A stretch of DNA of 64,000 nucleotides from Rhodococcus jostii NBRC 16295 (lineage in GTDB: Bacteria > Actinomycetota > Actinomycetes > Mycobacteriales > Mycobacteriaceae): contig NZ_BCWY01000017.1 in the NCBI RefSeq assembly GCF_001894825.1, positions 1-64,000 on the forward strand, written 5' to 3'. Of the stretch, positions 18,096-26,340 are shown piece by piece; position 1 is the first letter of the stretch; every line of letters starts with the position of its first letter. The notes below the pieces were generated by a model. The model saw nothing but the letters and a program-made list of their open reading frames with translations. It was not told where the DNA came from and searched no databases. Made by a program: the position numbers and the translations under genes.

Positions 18096-18125
18096 CCGCG
18101 GGACGTTAACAAGTACTCACAGGGG
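18076..18125. terminator. Bidirectional terminator hairpin overlapping two gene ends
   Basis: Perfect 15-bp arms CCCCTGTGAGTACTT (18076-18090) and AAGTACTCACAGGGG (18111-18125) around a 20-base loop. The left arm encodes the end of the alpha/beta hydrolase and the right arm encodes the end and stop codon of the convergent ferredoxin, so one element serves both genes. Confidence 0.8.
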
Positions 18126-18452
18126 GGTGAAGAGGTGGTTCCGGTCGAGGCTGGAACCCGGCGTCCGCCCGCCACCCCACCCGATCACGGCGCGGTAGGC
18201 GCCGAGCGCCCCGGATTCCGCAAGCCCCTCGGCGTCGGTGTGCGTCGAGCCCTCGGGAACCGGGGTGTCGAACGGCGCGACATACAGTGCGTCGGTGGGA
18301 CAGTTGGCCTCACACATGAAGCAGGTCTGACAGTCCTCCTGATGCGCGACGACGGGAACCCCGTCCGCGCCTCGGCGGAAGACGTCCGTCGGGCAGACCT
18401 TGATGCAGATGTCGCACTGGACGCAGCGGTCGGCGACCACGACTTCGATCAC
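18117..18452 (-). CDS. 2[4Fe-4S] ferredoxin, partner of flavoprotein (module 1)
   Basis: A 111-residue ferredoxin with two complete CxxCxxxxC-type sets: Cys10/13/16/20 and Cys41/44/47/51, each ending in CP. It resembles the AprB-like small subunits that accompany fumarate-reductase-type flavoproteins. After the clusters comes a 50-residue tail ending in a hydrophobic stretch. GTG 18452 overlaps the TGA of the flavoprotein gene, so the two are made together. The neighbouring operon at 56.8-58.7 kb has the same arrangement. The electron partner is unknown. Confidence 0.85.
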   Translation of the reverse strand: MIEVVVADRCVQCDICIKVCPTDVFRRGADGVPVVAHQEDCQTCFMCEANCPTDALYVAPFDTPVPEGSTHTDAEGLAESGALGAYRAVIGWGGGRTPGSSLDRNHLFTPL

Positions 18453-20032
18453 GACGCCACCGTCCCGGCGTCCGCGCGGGCGGTGCCGTGTTCCGGTCGC
18501 ACCCACACCGCGCCGAGCCCGCCCGACAGCAGGCGACGGGTCTGCGCCGGATCGGTGTCGGGCAGGTCGGTGCGCACGTGCATGCCCCGCGTCTCGGTCC
18601 GCGCCAGCGCGGAGTGCGTCGCCCACCGCGCGACGGCCAGCATCGCGGCGGCCGAACGGGCTTGCAGCAGTTCCCTTTCGGATCCGCCGAGCAGATCTGC
18701 GGCGCCCGCCCAGGCCTCGTCGAGGGCGGTCACGCTGTCCTGCAGACTCGTCGCGGTGCGCCGGTAGCTGCGCCGCAGCGGCAGGGTGTGCTCCTGCACC
18801 AGTCCGACGATGGCGCGCGACGCCTGCCGGCGGGCCGAGGGTCCGCGCAGTCCCGCCGTCCCCGCACCGCGCACCCTGTCGGGAGCGGATCGCACCCGCG
18901 CGAACCGGGCCGCCCCGGCGCCGGCCCAGGTTCCCGAGGAGATCGCCCACGCCCCGTTGTGGCTGCCGCCGCCGCTGCGCCCGCCGGTGATCAACTCGCG
19001 GGTGGCCGCGTCACCCGCCACGAACAGACCGGGAACGTCACTGGCGCAGTCGGTTCCGGTGACGCGGATACCACCGGTCCCTCGCACCGTGCCTTCGAGG
19101 ACGGCCCGCACGGGATACTTCTGCGTGAACGGGTCGATGCCCGCCTTGTCCAGTGGCAGGAAGTAGTTCGGCTGCGACGCCCGCATGGCCGCGCGGATGT
19201 CGGGTCTGGCCCGGTCGAGCCGCGCGTACACCGGGCGACCGGTGGCGAGGTGTGCCATCGCCACCTCGCGGGCGGAGAAGCCGCCGTCGCCGAGAGGCTG
19301 ACCGTCCGCGTCGTAGTAGGTGGCGAACTGCATCATCAACCCCTTGGTGTGCCCGCTCCACGTGGGCGCCAGCGCGTAGGCCGTCGAGAATTCCATGCCC
19401 GAGAACGTCGCCCCGACCTCCGCGGCCATCAGTAGTCCGTCACCGGTGTCGACGTTCGTTCCGAAACTCCCCGACAGGAAGGCGCAGCCGCCGGTCGCGA
19501 CGACCACCGCCCCGGCCCGCACCGACCAGGGCGCGTACTCGTTCTGCCGTTGCAGACCCGCGGCGCCGGACACGGAGCCGTCACCGGCGGTGAGCAGTTC
19601 CAGGGCGGGACTGTGATCGAGGATGGTGACCCCGGCGCGGTGCACACGTCTGCGCATCCGGCGCATGTATTCCGGTCCCTGCAGGCTGGTGCGCACGTCC
19701 CGGCCGTCGTCGCCGGACGGAAACGGGTACCCGGCGCCGGCGAGTTCGTCCACCCGGCGGTGGGTCTCCTCCAGCACCCGGTACATCCAGGCCGGTTCGG
19801 ACAGCCGGCCGCCGTCCTCGAAGCGGGCCTGCACCGACCGTTCGCGCGCCGGTCCGGGCGGAATGTTCCACAGGTTGTTGCCGCCCGACGCGGTGGGTCC
19901 GCTGGTGCCGCAGTACCCCTTGTCGGCGAGTACCACCCGGGCACCCTCCCGGGCCGCCGACAGCGCCGCCCACGCTCCGGCGGGCCCGCCGCCGAGCACG
20001 AGGACGTCGGCGACGATCTCGGGTCCGGTCAC
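18449..20032 (-). CDS. FAD-dependent oxidoreductase, fumarate reductase/AprA-like (module 1)
   Basis: A 527-residue flavoprotein. It starts with a dinucleotide fold VLVLGGGPAGAWAA, then LQGPEYMRRMRRRVHRAGV, ATGGCAFLSG and NVDTGDG, which belong to the succinate dehydrogenase/fumarate reductase flavoprotein superfamily, and a C-terminal helical domain. There is no heme or membrane anchor. It most resembles AprA-like proteins of unknown substrate paired with AprB-like ferredoxins. GTG 20032 overlaps the stop of a 30-codon upstream frame. It is clearly paralogous to 57123-58718. Confidence 0.85.
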   Translation of the reverse strand: MTGPEIVADVLVLGGGPAGAWAALSAAREGARVVLADKGYCGTSGPTASGGNNLWNIPPGPARERSVQARFEDGGRLSEPAWMYRVLEETHRRVDELAGAGYPFPSGDDGRDVRTSLQGPEYMRRMRRRVHRAGVTILDHSPALELLTAGDGSVSGAAGLQRQNEYAPWSVRAGAVVVATGGCAFLSGSFGTNVDTGDGLLMAAEVGATFSGMEFSTAYALAPTWSGHTKGLMMQFATYYDADGQPLGDGGFSAREVAMAHLATGRPVYARLDRARPDIRAAMRASQPNYFLPLDKAGIDPFTQKYPVRAVLEGTVRGTGGIRVTGTDCASDVPGLFVAGDAATRELITGGRSGGGSHNGAWAISSGTWAGAGAARFARVRSAPDRVRGAGTAGLRGPSARRQASRAIVGLVQEHTLPLRRSYRRTATSLQDSVTALDEAWAGAADLLGGSERELLQARSAAAMLAVARWATHSALARTETRGMHVRTDLPDTDPAQTRRLLSGGLGAVWVRPEHGTARADAGTVAS

Positions 20033-20121
20033 GAAGCGAACAGGATCGCCGACGCAGCGACAGCCGCCCCGGTGCGTTCGGACAGCGGGCGACGGCGGAA
20101 CAACCTGGCGAGCAGAATCAT
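20029..20121 (-). CDS. Possible 30-residue leader or small membrane peptide
   Basis: A short frame, ATG 20121 to TGA 20031-20029, whose stop overlaps the GTG start of the flavoprotein gene. The peptide is MILLARLFRRRPLSERTG followed by a short hydrophobic end (AAVAASAILFAS). The exact overlap suggests translational coupling, but there is no recognised family and only a weak ribosome site (GGGGGTAA at a few bases). It is absent upstream of the paralogous flavoprotein at 58.7 kb. Confidence 0.3.
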   Translation of the reverse strand: MILLARLFRRRPLSERTGAAVAASAILFAS

Positions 20122-20335
20122 CGTTACCCCCGGTCGGAGCGATATGGACACGGCTCGATCGTCGGCTCGCGGGCCGGTACCGGCAAGGGTTCTCGTCAGC
20201 GTGCGCCGAACCCCGGCGGTCGCGCAGCAACGATCGAGCGAACGATGCCGGGCGACTCGCCGCCCGGACACATGCGGCAGCGCGGGGCAGCGCCCTCTAT
20301 GGTGGACGCATTTGCACGCCGAGGACGGGTAACGC

Positions 20336-20896
20336 ATGGACGACAGGACTGTAGCGATCGGGGCACTCGCGATTGCCACCGTTTCGGCGGTCTCCGGTCT
20401 GATGATCGGCGCCGCGGGCGGCGCGTTCGGCAGTCGCGGGCCGGCAGTCGCGCCGCCGCCGCTGACGTCGGAAGGCCTGCAGGCCGCCGGTCCGTACAGC
20501 GCCGAACCGGCCAAGTCCACGTTCCAGGTGTTCGTCCCGCCGACCCCCACCTGGCAGATGGCAGACCTCACCACCCCGCGGGCGGTCACCCTCACCACCG
20601 AACCCGCACCGGTCACCACCGCACCGCCGCCGGCTCCGTCGACGACCCCCGCTCCCCCGCCTCCGCCGCCGGTCAGGACCACCATCGCGCCACCGCCCAC
20701 CATCGCCGTGGCCCCCGTCACGACGCCGGTGCCCCGGCCGCCCGTCGTCACGACGACCGAGCAGACCGCGCCTCAGGTCGCGGCCCCGCCGCCCGCGTCC
20801 GCCACCCAGCCGACGCTGCCGCCGGTCACCACCACCACGACGACGCGTCCGGTGATCACCATCCCGCCGCTCACCACCAGGCCGCGAGGCCAGTAG
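20336..20896 (+). CDS. Membrane-anchored Pro/Thr-rich protein
   Basis: A 186-residue protein with one N-terminal hydrophobic segment (residues 7-32, small residues) and no lipobox. The remaining 130 residues are Pro, Thr and Val rich with TTT and PPP runs, as in mycobacterial surface linkers. It may be an exported, wall-spanning spacer. There is no enzyme domain. It lies just upstream of a PPE-like/EspG gene pair on the same strand, about 105 nt before it, and may be an associated envelope protein. Codon bias is high-G+C and consistent with a real gene despite low complexity. Confidence 0.6.
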   Translation: MDDRTVAIGALAIATVSAVSGLMIGAAGGAFGSRGPAVAPPPLTSEGLQAAGPYSAEPAKSTFQVFVPPTPTWQMADLTTPRAVTLTTEPAPVTTAPPPAPSTTPAPPPPPPVRTTIAPPPTIAVAPVTTPVPRPPVVTTTEQTAPQVAAPPPASATQPTLPPVTTTTTTRPVITIPPLTTRPRGQ

Positions 20897-21000
20897 CCAC
20901 TCCGGTCCGCCGGCGCCCGGCACGGCAGTCGGTAAGGTGGCTTCCCGCCGGATTGGGGGTCCACTCCGGGACCGGAGCGTCCAACCATCGGAGGTCGGGG

Positions 21001-21915
21001 ATGAATGGCGGGGAGAATTTTGAGTCGGGCACGTGGAACCATCACGCCATCAGGACCGCGGTCGACGCCCTGAACCCGGCCGAGTCAGGGGCGGTCGCCG
21101 CGGCCTGGGACGACCTCGGACGGGCCTTCCAGGAGTCGGTCTCCGCATTCCACGACGCGACCCGCGCTGCGATCGACAACGGCTGGCGCGGACGGACTGC
21201 GGCGGCGGTGGCGTCGACGGTCGACAACTACGCCGCCGGGGCGGAACACGTGAGCGGGAGATTCACCGAGGTCGGGAATGCGCTGCGGGTCGCGACCGCC
21301 GGCGCCGAAGCGGTGCGCGGCGCGGTCGGTCAGCCTCTCGAACCCCCGGCCGACTGGACCCGGGTGCTGCCGGGGAACTGGACCGCAGCCGCCCAGGCCG
21401 ACGCCGCTGAACAGGACGCGAAGGCCGCCATGCAGTCCCTGTACGCGTCGGCGTACCTGGTGGCGGACGAACAACTGCCCGCTGACGGCCTCGCCGCGAC
21501 CCACGCCGCGTCGACCGCTCAGCCGGTGGGTTTCGACCTCGGGCCGAACGGGGTGCACGGCATACCCAGCGATCGGCAGGTGGCCGAGCCCGATTCCGAG
21601 GCGGGTACCTCCGATGAGCACCGGAAGGGTGGCGAGGACTTCCGGCGCGAGATGTCGCGGGAGACCGCGCAGGCCGCGCCCGGATCGATCGCGGGTGCGG
21701 CACTGGCGGGGGCCGTCGGCGGCGGGGTGGCGCAGTACGCGCACAACGTCGTGGCCTCGCACCGCGCCCCCACCTCCGAACGGCCGAGCGAGGCCGCCGC
21801 ACCCGCCGAGCGTGACGACGAGGAGGACCCCCCGACCTACCTCGAAAGCATCGACGAGGGAAGCGAACTCGTCGGGAGGCTGCCGCTCGTCACGCCTGCC
21901 GTGATCGGCGAGTAG
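21001..21915 (+). CDS. PPE/WXG100-like protein, ESX-associated
   Basis: A 304-residue protein. The first 110 residues form a helical hairpin (AAWDDLGRAFQESVSAFHDATRAAI, then NGWRGRTAAAVA with a WxG turn), as in WXG100/PPE secretion substrates. A region with PPADW and GNWTAAAQAD follows, then a small-residue segment (GAALAGAVGGGVAQY) and an acidic tail. The start is ATG 21001. It is followed after 2 nt by an EspG gene; EspG chaperones bind PE/PPE substrates, which supports the call. It lacks a strict N-terminal PPE triplet. Confidence 0.65.
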   Translation: MNGGENFESGTWNHHAIRTAVDALNPAESGAVAAAWDDLGRAFQESVSAFHDATRAAIDNGWRGRTAAAVASTVDNYAAGAEHVSGRFTEVGNALRVATAGAEAVRGAVGQPLEPPADWTRVLPGNWTAAAQADAAEQDAKAAMQSLYASAYLVADEQLPADGLAATHAASTAQPVGFDLGPNGVHGIPSDRQVAEPDSEAGTSDEHRKGGEDFRREMSRETAQAAPGSIAGAALAGAVGGGVAQYAHNVVASHRAPTSERPSEAAAPAERDDEEDPPTYLESIDEGSELVGRLPLVTPAVIGE

Positions 21916-21917
21916 TC

Positions 21918-22595
21918 GTGGGGCACTGGGTGTTGAGCGGGCCGCAGTTCTCGGCGTTGTGGGCCCGCACCGGCCAGGACCGCATCCCGTATCCGTTCGA
22001 GGTCACCAGCGCGCTGGCCACGGCCGACGAGTACGACGCCGAGCAGCGCCGGATCCGCGCCGACTTCTCCGGGCCCGAACACGACCCGCTCGAATCGGCG
22101 TTGCTCGTGCTCGCCGACCCCGACCTCCGCATCGAGATCTCCGGTTCGATCGGTGCCGCGGGGACCCCGATCCGTATGACGGGAGCCCTCTCCCGTGGGC
22201 ACGGGATCGCGGCGGTGCAGCACCCGGGCTCCGAGGTGGTGATGCGCAACTGCGAACCGTACGACGTCGGCCGGCAGCTGATCGCACAGCTGCCCGACAC
22301 CGACGCGGGCGGGGCGGCGGGAGTCGTGGTCCCGGTGGCATCGGGCGGGAACGCACCGGCGGCGGCGCGGATCCTCGACCGGCCGGCGACGAGCCAGGGG
22401 GTCGTCACCGTCGTCGGGGGCGGGCGGCACTCGCCGCGGCCCGTGGGCGGTCTCGCGTGGCGGGACATCGAGGGCGACGGCCGGTACCTGGTGTGGGGCG
22501 ATACCGCCGTCGCGGTGGAACCGGGCACGTCGTGGGACCTCCTCGACGCCGTCACCCGGCTGACCGGACGGATCGCCGCGGGTCACCCCGTCTGA
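21918..22595 (+). CDS. ESX secretion-associated chaperone EspG
   Basis: A 225-residue EspG family protein. It begins WVLSGPQFSALWARTGQDRIPYPF, the EspG hallmark (W..L...F..LW...G.DR.PYP), and ends RLTGRIAAG. EspG proteins are cytoplasmic chaperones that bind the helical tip of PE-PPE pairs and deliver them to a type VII (ESX) system. It starts with GTG 21918, 3 nt after the upstream stop, so it is cotranscribed with the PPE-like gene. No EccB/C/D/E or mycosin gene lies in this window. Confidence 0.85.
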   Translation: MGHWVLSGPQFSALWARTGQDRIPYPFEVTSALATADEYDAEQRRIRADFSGPEHDPLESALLVLADPDLRIEISGSIGAAGTPIRMTGALSRGHGIAAVQHPGSEVVMRNCEPYDVGRQLIAQLPDTDAGGAAGVVVPVASGGNAPAAARILDRPATSQGVVTVVGGGRHSPRPVGGLAWRDIEGDGRYLVWGDTAVAVEPGTSWDLLDAVTRLTGRIAAGHPV

Positions 22596-22687
22596 CCCTG
22601 CCGCCCCCTCCTGCGCTGCGGTATGGGCGATCGCCGCTACCGTATAGAGCGGAATAGGTGACTCGTGCCGACCCGGACGGAGCAGAC

Positions 22688-24022
22688 ATGCAGGACTTCG
22701 ATCTGGATTCGAGCGTGAACCGCGACTGGGCCGAGTTCCAGCGGCGACTCGCGGACTATCTGGCGGCGATGCAGGACGAGGACCTTCTGGTGCTCGAATC
22801 GGGGTTCGAGGAGCTCGACGAATCCCAGGGACTGATGCCGTGTATCCAGTTCGTCGTGTGGGACGGCGACACGGTGCGCTGCGAGGTGCCGTCGAACCAT
22901 TACCTGCACCCCGACCGCGCGCTGACCGACGCCGAGCAGACGTACCTCACCGAGCTGGGCTGGAACCGGCCGACCCGCGGCCCCGACGACGAACCCGACG
23001 ACGGCTCCCCCGCGTTCTACGTCGACAAGACACTGTCATGGTCGGATCAGCTGGCCGCGATGGCGGTGGCCGCGTTCCGGGACGTCTGGGGAATCACGCA
23101 TCCGGCGTTCCTGAGTACCGAGACGTCGAGCACCGATCCCGAGGCCACGTTCGACCCGGTCGCGGTACGGCCGCCGCTGGTGGCGCAGCTCGACCCCGCC
23201 GCGGCCGTCGTCCCGCGCGACGTCGAGCACCTGCACGAGCTGATCACACTCGCGCTGGTGCCGATGCTCGGTCTGCTGCCCGAACGCGACCCGGACGGGG
23301 ACGTCCCGATCCGGATGGGCAACACCATCCTGTTCGTCGGCCCGCTCGCCGATTCCGTCGACGTGCAACTGTTCGCGCCGCTGGTGCACGACATCAGCGA
23401 CCGCACCCGCGCCGCCGAGGTCACCGCCGACCTCAACCGCACCTGGTCGCGGATCAAGTTCGTGCTGGTCGACGACCGGTTGTCGGCGTTCCTCGAAGTG
23501 TCGGGCAACCCGTTCGTTCCGCAGCACCTCACGGACAGCTGCAAGGCGTTCGCCGATTTCCTGCGCACCGTCGACGGCGAATTCGCGACACGATTCGGCG
23601 GCGAACTGTTCTTCAACCGCGAGTCCACGCCGGACGAGGACCTCGAACCGGAATCGGCCGGCCGCACCGAGAGCCGGATGTCGTCCACCGACCTGCCGAA
23701 GGAACTGTTGACGCTGTTCCATCTCGATCCCGGACCGGCGGCCGACAGCGATCCGGCTGTCGTCGCCGACGTCTGCGGGCACGACCGCGACCGGATCCTC
23801 GCGCTCCTCGACACCGGCACCGCCTGGGTCACCCAGTTGCGGGAAACCGAAGACGCGACCGCGGATCACTGGGAACGGATCGTGGGCACCCTCCGCCACG
23901 CCCTCCGGACAGTCGTGCTGCCCCCGACCGCAGGCGGACCCGACACCAAGCCGCGGCCCGAGCAGATGGGCCTGTTCAACAACCCCGAGGAGCAGACCCT
24001 GTTCGACGATCCGTCGTCCTAG
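22688..24022 (+). CDS. YbjN/TY-Chap-like protein
   Basis: A 444-residue soluble acidic protein. The N-terminal part (DWAEFQRRLADYLAAMQDEDLLVLE... CIQFVVW) resembles the TY-Chap (T3SS YopN/CesT and YbjN peptide-binding chaperone) fold. A second block around residues 180-300 (LHELITLALVPMLG, GNTILFVG, VDVQLFAPLVHD, RIKFVLVDDRL) looks like a related domain, and the C-terminus has an acidic Gln-rich tail. ATG 22688 with GGAG at 6 nt is preferred to GTG 22658. It may be a peptide-binding chaperone; this is fold similarity, not a demonstrated role. Confidence 0.6.
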   Translation: MQDFDLDSSVNRDWAEFQRRLADYLAAMQDEDLLVLESGFEELDESQGLMPCIQFVVWDGDTVRCEVPSNHYLHPDRALTDAEQTYLTELGWNRPTRGPDDEPDDGSPAFYVDKTLSWSDQLAAMAVAAFRDVWGITHPAFLSTETSSTDPEATFDPVAVRPPLVAQLDPAAAVVPRDVEHLHELITLALVPMLGLLPERDPDGDVPIRMGNTILFVGPLADSVDVQLFAPLVHDISDRTRAAEVTADLNRTWSRIKFVLVDDRLSAFLEVSGNPFVPQHLTDSCKAFADFLRTVDGEFATRFGGELFFNRESTPDEDLEPESAGRTESRMSSTDLPKELLTLFHLDPGPAADSDPAVVADVCGHDRDRILALLDTGTAWVTQLRETEDATADHWERIVGTLRHALRTVVLPPTAGGPDTKPRPEQMGLFNNPEEQTLFDDPSS

Positions 24023-24117
24023 AAGGTGCCCTTTCGACGATCGGTCCGGGTTTCCCGGGATATGGCGTACTGTCGGCTCTATCGGAGCCGTCCAGGTTCC
24101 GCATTCAGGGATGGTCC

Positions 24118-24252
24118 ATGGCTGACAAATCGCCCCGCAATTCCATGTCGAAGAAATCCGGTAAATCGCTGAAGGAGAAGCGCGCCGACAAGAAGATGAA
24201 GGCGACCGGACAGAGTGATCCGGAAATCGTCTCGCACGTCAAGAAGCGCTAG
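24118..24252 (+). CDS. Small basic conserved protein, 44 residues
   Basis: A Lys-rich protein (MADKSPRNSMSKKSGKSLKEKRADKK, ending VKKR), predicted helical and highly charged. Very similar short proteins are widespread in actinobacteria; the role is unknown. The start is ATG 24118 behind a modest AGGGA. A 15-bp near-perfect hairpin follows the stop at 24258-24297. It is probably monocistronic. Confidence 0.7.
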   Translation: MADKSPRNSMSKKSGKSLKEKRADKKMKATGQSDPEIVSHVKKR

Positions 24253-24257
24253 CGCCC

Positions 24258-24297
24258 GTGCGCCTTTCTGGTAGCAGCAGCAACCACAAAGGCGCAC
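24258..24297. terminator. Hairpin between convergent small protein gene and prpC
   Basis: Arms GTGCGCCTTTCTGGT and ACCACAAAGGCGCAC pair over 15 bp with a single mismatch around the loop AGCAGCAGCA. It lies between convergent stops (24252 and 24305) and can serve both. It differs from the 48-bp repeat family although it starts with the same GCCCGTGCG. Confidence 0.75.
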
Positions 24298-24304
24298 AAC
24301 GCTG

Positions 24305-25426
24305 TCAGGCGACGACGGATCGCTGGGAGACGCCCGAATACTCGCTGAGCGGGCGGATCAAACTGTTCGACGCACCCTGCTCGATGATGTGGGCGGTCCA
24401 CCCGGTGATTCGGCTCATCACGAACATCGGCGTGAACATTTCCACGTCGAATCCCATGAGGTAGTACGCCGGACCGGTCGGGAAGTCGAGGTTCGGTGCG
24501 ATGCCGGTGGCGCCGGCCATCGTCTTCTCCAGGATGTCGTACATCCGCACCCACTTCTCGCCGCCGGTGTGGGCGGCGACGTCGAGCAGTGCCGCCTTCA
24601 TCGTCGGGACCCGCGAGTCACCGTTCTTGTAGACCCGGTGCCCGAAACCCATCACCTTGTCCTTGGCGGCGAGTTTGCCCAGCAGCCACTGCTCGGCGCG
24701 GTCGGGTTCACCGATCTCGAGCATGTCGTGCATGACGGCCTCGTTGGCCCCGCCGTGCAACGGACCCTTCAAAGCCCCGATCGCGGCGGTGACCGCACTG
24801 TAGATGTCGGACAACGTCGACGTCACCACCCGGGCCGCGAACGTGGACGCGTTGAAACTGTGCTCGGCATAGAGAATCAGCGACACCTCGAACGCCTTCA
24901 CGACGGCCGGGTCGGGCACCGCCCCGAAGCACATGTTCAGGAAGTTCTCCGCGAATCCCAGGTGCGAGTGCGGTGCGATCGGATCCTGTCCGCGCCTGCG
25001 CCGGAAGTCGGCGGCCACGATCGTGGGCAGCACCGCCGTCATCCGCAGTGCCTTCGCGAGATTCTCGGACGGCGAATTGTCGTCCTCCGCCGGATCTTCC
25101 GCGCCGAGGTAGCTGATCGCCGTGCGCACCACATCCATCGGGTGACAGTTGTCGGGCATCTTCGCGAGCAGCGACAGTAGTGAGCGGTCGGCGCGGCGCG
25201 CAGCCCGCTCGCGCTGACTGATCAGCTCCAGCTGCGCGGGGGCGGGAAGTTCGCCGTACCAGAGCAGGTATGCCACCTCCTCGAAACTGCAGTGCGCCGC
25301 CAGGTCCTGCACGGCGTAGCCGCGATAGGTCAGCGTGTTGGTCTCCGGCACCACCTTGGAGATGGCGGTGGTGTCGACGACGACACCGGCCAGCCCCTTG
25401 TAGATGGTGGGAATTGCTTCGGTCAT
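24305..25426 (-). CDS. prpC: 2-methylcitrate synthase
   Basis: A 373-residue citrate-synthase-fold enzyme that condenses propionyl-CoA with oxaloacetate. Visible motifs are LAAHCSFEEVAYLLWYGELP, the catalytic region GPLHGGANE and VMGFGHRVYKNGD, and the C-terminal Asp region IAPNLDFPTGPAYYLMG. Its place behind prpB and prpD identifies it as the methylcitrate-cycle isoform rather than TCA citrate synthase. ATG 25426 overlaps the prpB stop by 4 nt (ATGA). Confidence 0.9.
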   Translation of the reverse strand: MTEAIPTIYKGLAGVVVDTTAISKVVPETNTLTYRGYAVQDLAAHCSFEEVAYLLWYGELPAPAQLELISQRERAARRADRSLLSLLAKMPDNCHPMDVVRTAISYLGAEDPAEDDNSPSENLAKALRMTAVLPTIVAADFRRRRGQDPIAPHSHLGFAENFLNMCFGAVPDPAVVKAFEVSLILYAEHSFNASTFAARVVTSTLSDIYSAVTAAIGALKGPLHGGANEAVMHDMLEIGEPDRAEQWLLGKLAAKDKVMGFGHRVYKNGDSRVPTMKAALLDVAAHTGGEKWVRMYDILEKTMAGATGIAPNLDFPTGPAYYLMGFDVEMFTPMFVMSRITGWTAHIIEQGASNSLIRPLSEYSGVSQRSVVA

Positions 25427-26340
25427 GACCCACTCCCCTCGATCCGGAAATTGAAGATGCCGCTGTCGAATTCGTTGTAGCGCTCGTAGTCGAGCAGTTC
25501 GTAGAGCCGGCTGCGGTGCTGCATCCGGTCGAGCAGCCCCGCCTGCGTCCCCTCCTCGGCGACCTGCCGAAGCCCCGCCTCGGCCGCGTACATCGCGAGC
25601 CGCAGCGCGGTCACCGGGTAGATCACCGCGTTGTAGCCGATGTCCTGCAGGATCGTCGCCGAGATCAGTTCGGATTTGCCGAATTCCGTCATGTTCGCGA
25701 GCAACGGGACGGCGATTCCCGCACGGAACTTCTCGAACTCCGACTCGTCGGCGAGGGCCTCGGTGAAGACGAGATCGGCGCCGGCGTCGACGTACGCCTT
25801 GGCCCGGGCGATCGCCGCATCCAGGCCCTCGATCCCGCGGGCGTCGGTGCGGGCGCAGATCACGAAGTTCGGATCGCGCCGTGCCGAGGCCGCCGCCCGG
25901 ATCCGTCGCACCATCTCGTCCGTCGGCACCACGGCCTTGCCGTCGAGGTGGCCGCAGCGTTTCGGGTTCACCTGATCTTCGAGGTGGCACCCGGCGACGC
26001 CGGCGTCCTCGAGGACGGTGACGGTGCGGGCGGCGCTCATCGGTTCGCCGAAACCGGTGTCGGCGTCGATCAGCACCGGCAGGTCGGTGACGCGGGCGAT
26101 CTGCTGCCCCCGCTCCACCACCTCGGTGAGGGTGGTCAGCCCGATGTCCGGCAGGGCGAGGTCCGCGGACACCACCGCGCCGGACACGTACACGCCCTCG
26201 AAGCCGATCTCCTGGATCAGCTTGGCCACCAACGGGTTGAAGGCGCCGGGCAGTCGCTGCAGCGTGCCCGACTCGAGCCCGGCCCGGAACGCTGCCCGCT
26301 TGTCCGCGGCCGATGTCGCCGCGGCGATCAGCCCGGTCAT
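25423..26340 (-). CDS. prpB: Methylisocitrate lyase
   Basis: A 305-residue TIM-barrel lyase that splits 2-methylisocitrate to pyruvate and succinate. It has the catalytic KRCGH (127-131, Cys129) and DADTG (92-96), with the metal Glu in the GCHLEDQ region. The length fits PrpB (about 295-305), not the longer isocitrate lyase. It overlaps prpD by 1 nt and prpC by 4 nt. Confidence 0.92.
   Translation of the reverse strand: MTGLIAAATSAADKRAAFRAGLESGTLQRLPGAFNPLVAKLIQEIGFEGVYVSGAVVSADLALPDIGLTTLTEVVERGQQIARVTDLPVLIDADTGFGEPMSAARTVTVLEDAGVAGCHLEDQVNPKRCGHLDGKAVVPTDEMVRRIRAAASARRDPNFVICARTDARGIEGLDAAIARAKAYVDAGADLVFTEALADESEFEKFRAGIAVPLLANMTEFGKSELISATILQDIGYNAVIYPVTALRLAMYAAEAGLRQVAEEGTQAGLLDRMQHRSRLYELLDYERYNEFDSGIFNFRIEGSGS

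Noticed and set aside
20029-20751. 240-codon minus-strand frame opposite the Pro/Thr-rich gene
   Set aside because: Its Gly/Val/Thr-rich stretch mirrors the Pro/Thr codons on the other strand; only the last 30 codons have a possible role.
20580-20880. Pro/Thr-rich run as a DNA repeat
   Set aside because: It is codon-level low complexity of an exported linker, not a repeated unit of fixed length.
24258-24297. Eighth copy of the 48-bp repeat
   Set aside because: It shares only GCCCGTGCG with the family; arms, centre and length differ, so it is an ordinary terminator hairpin.
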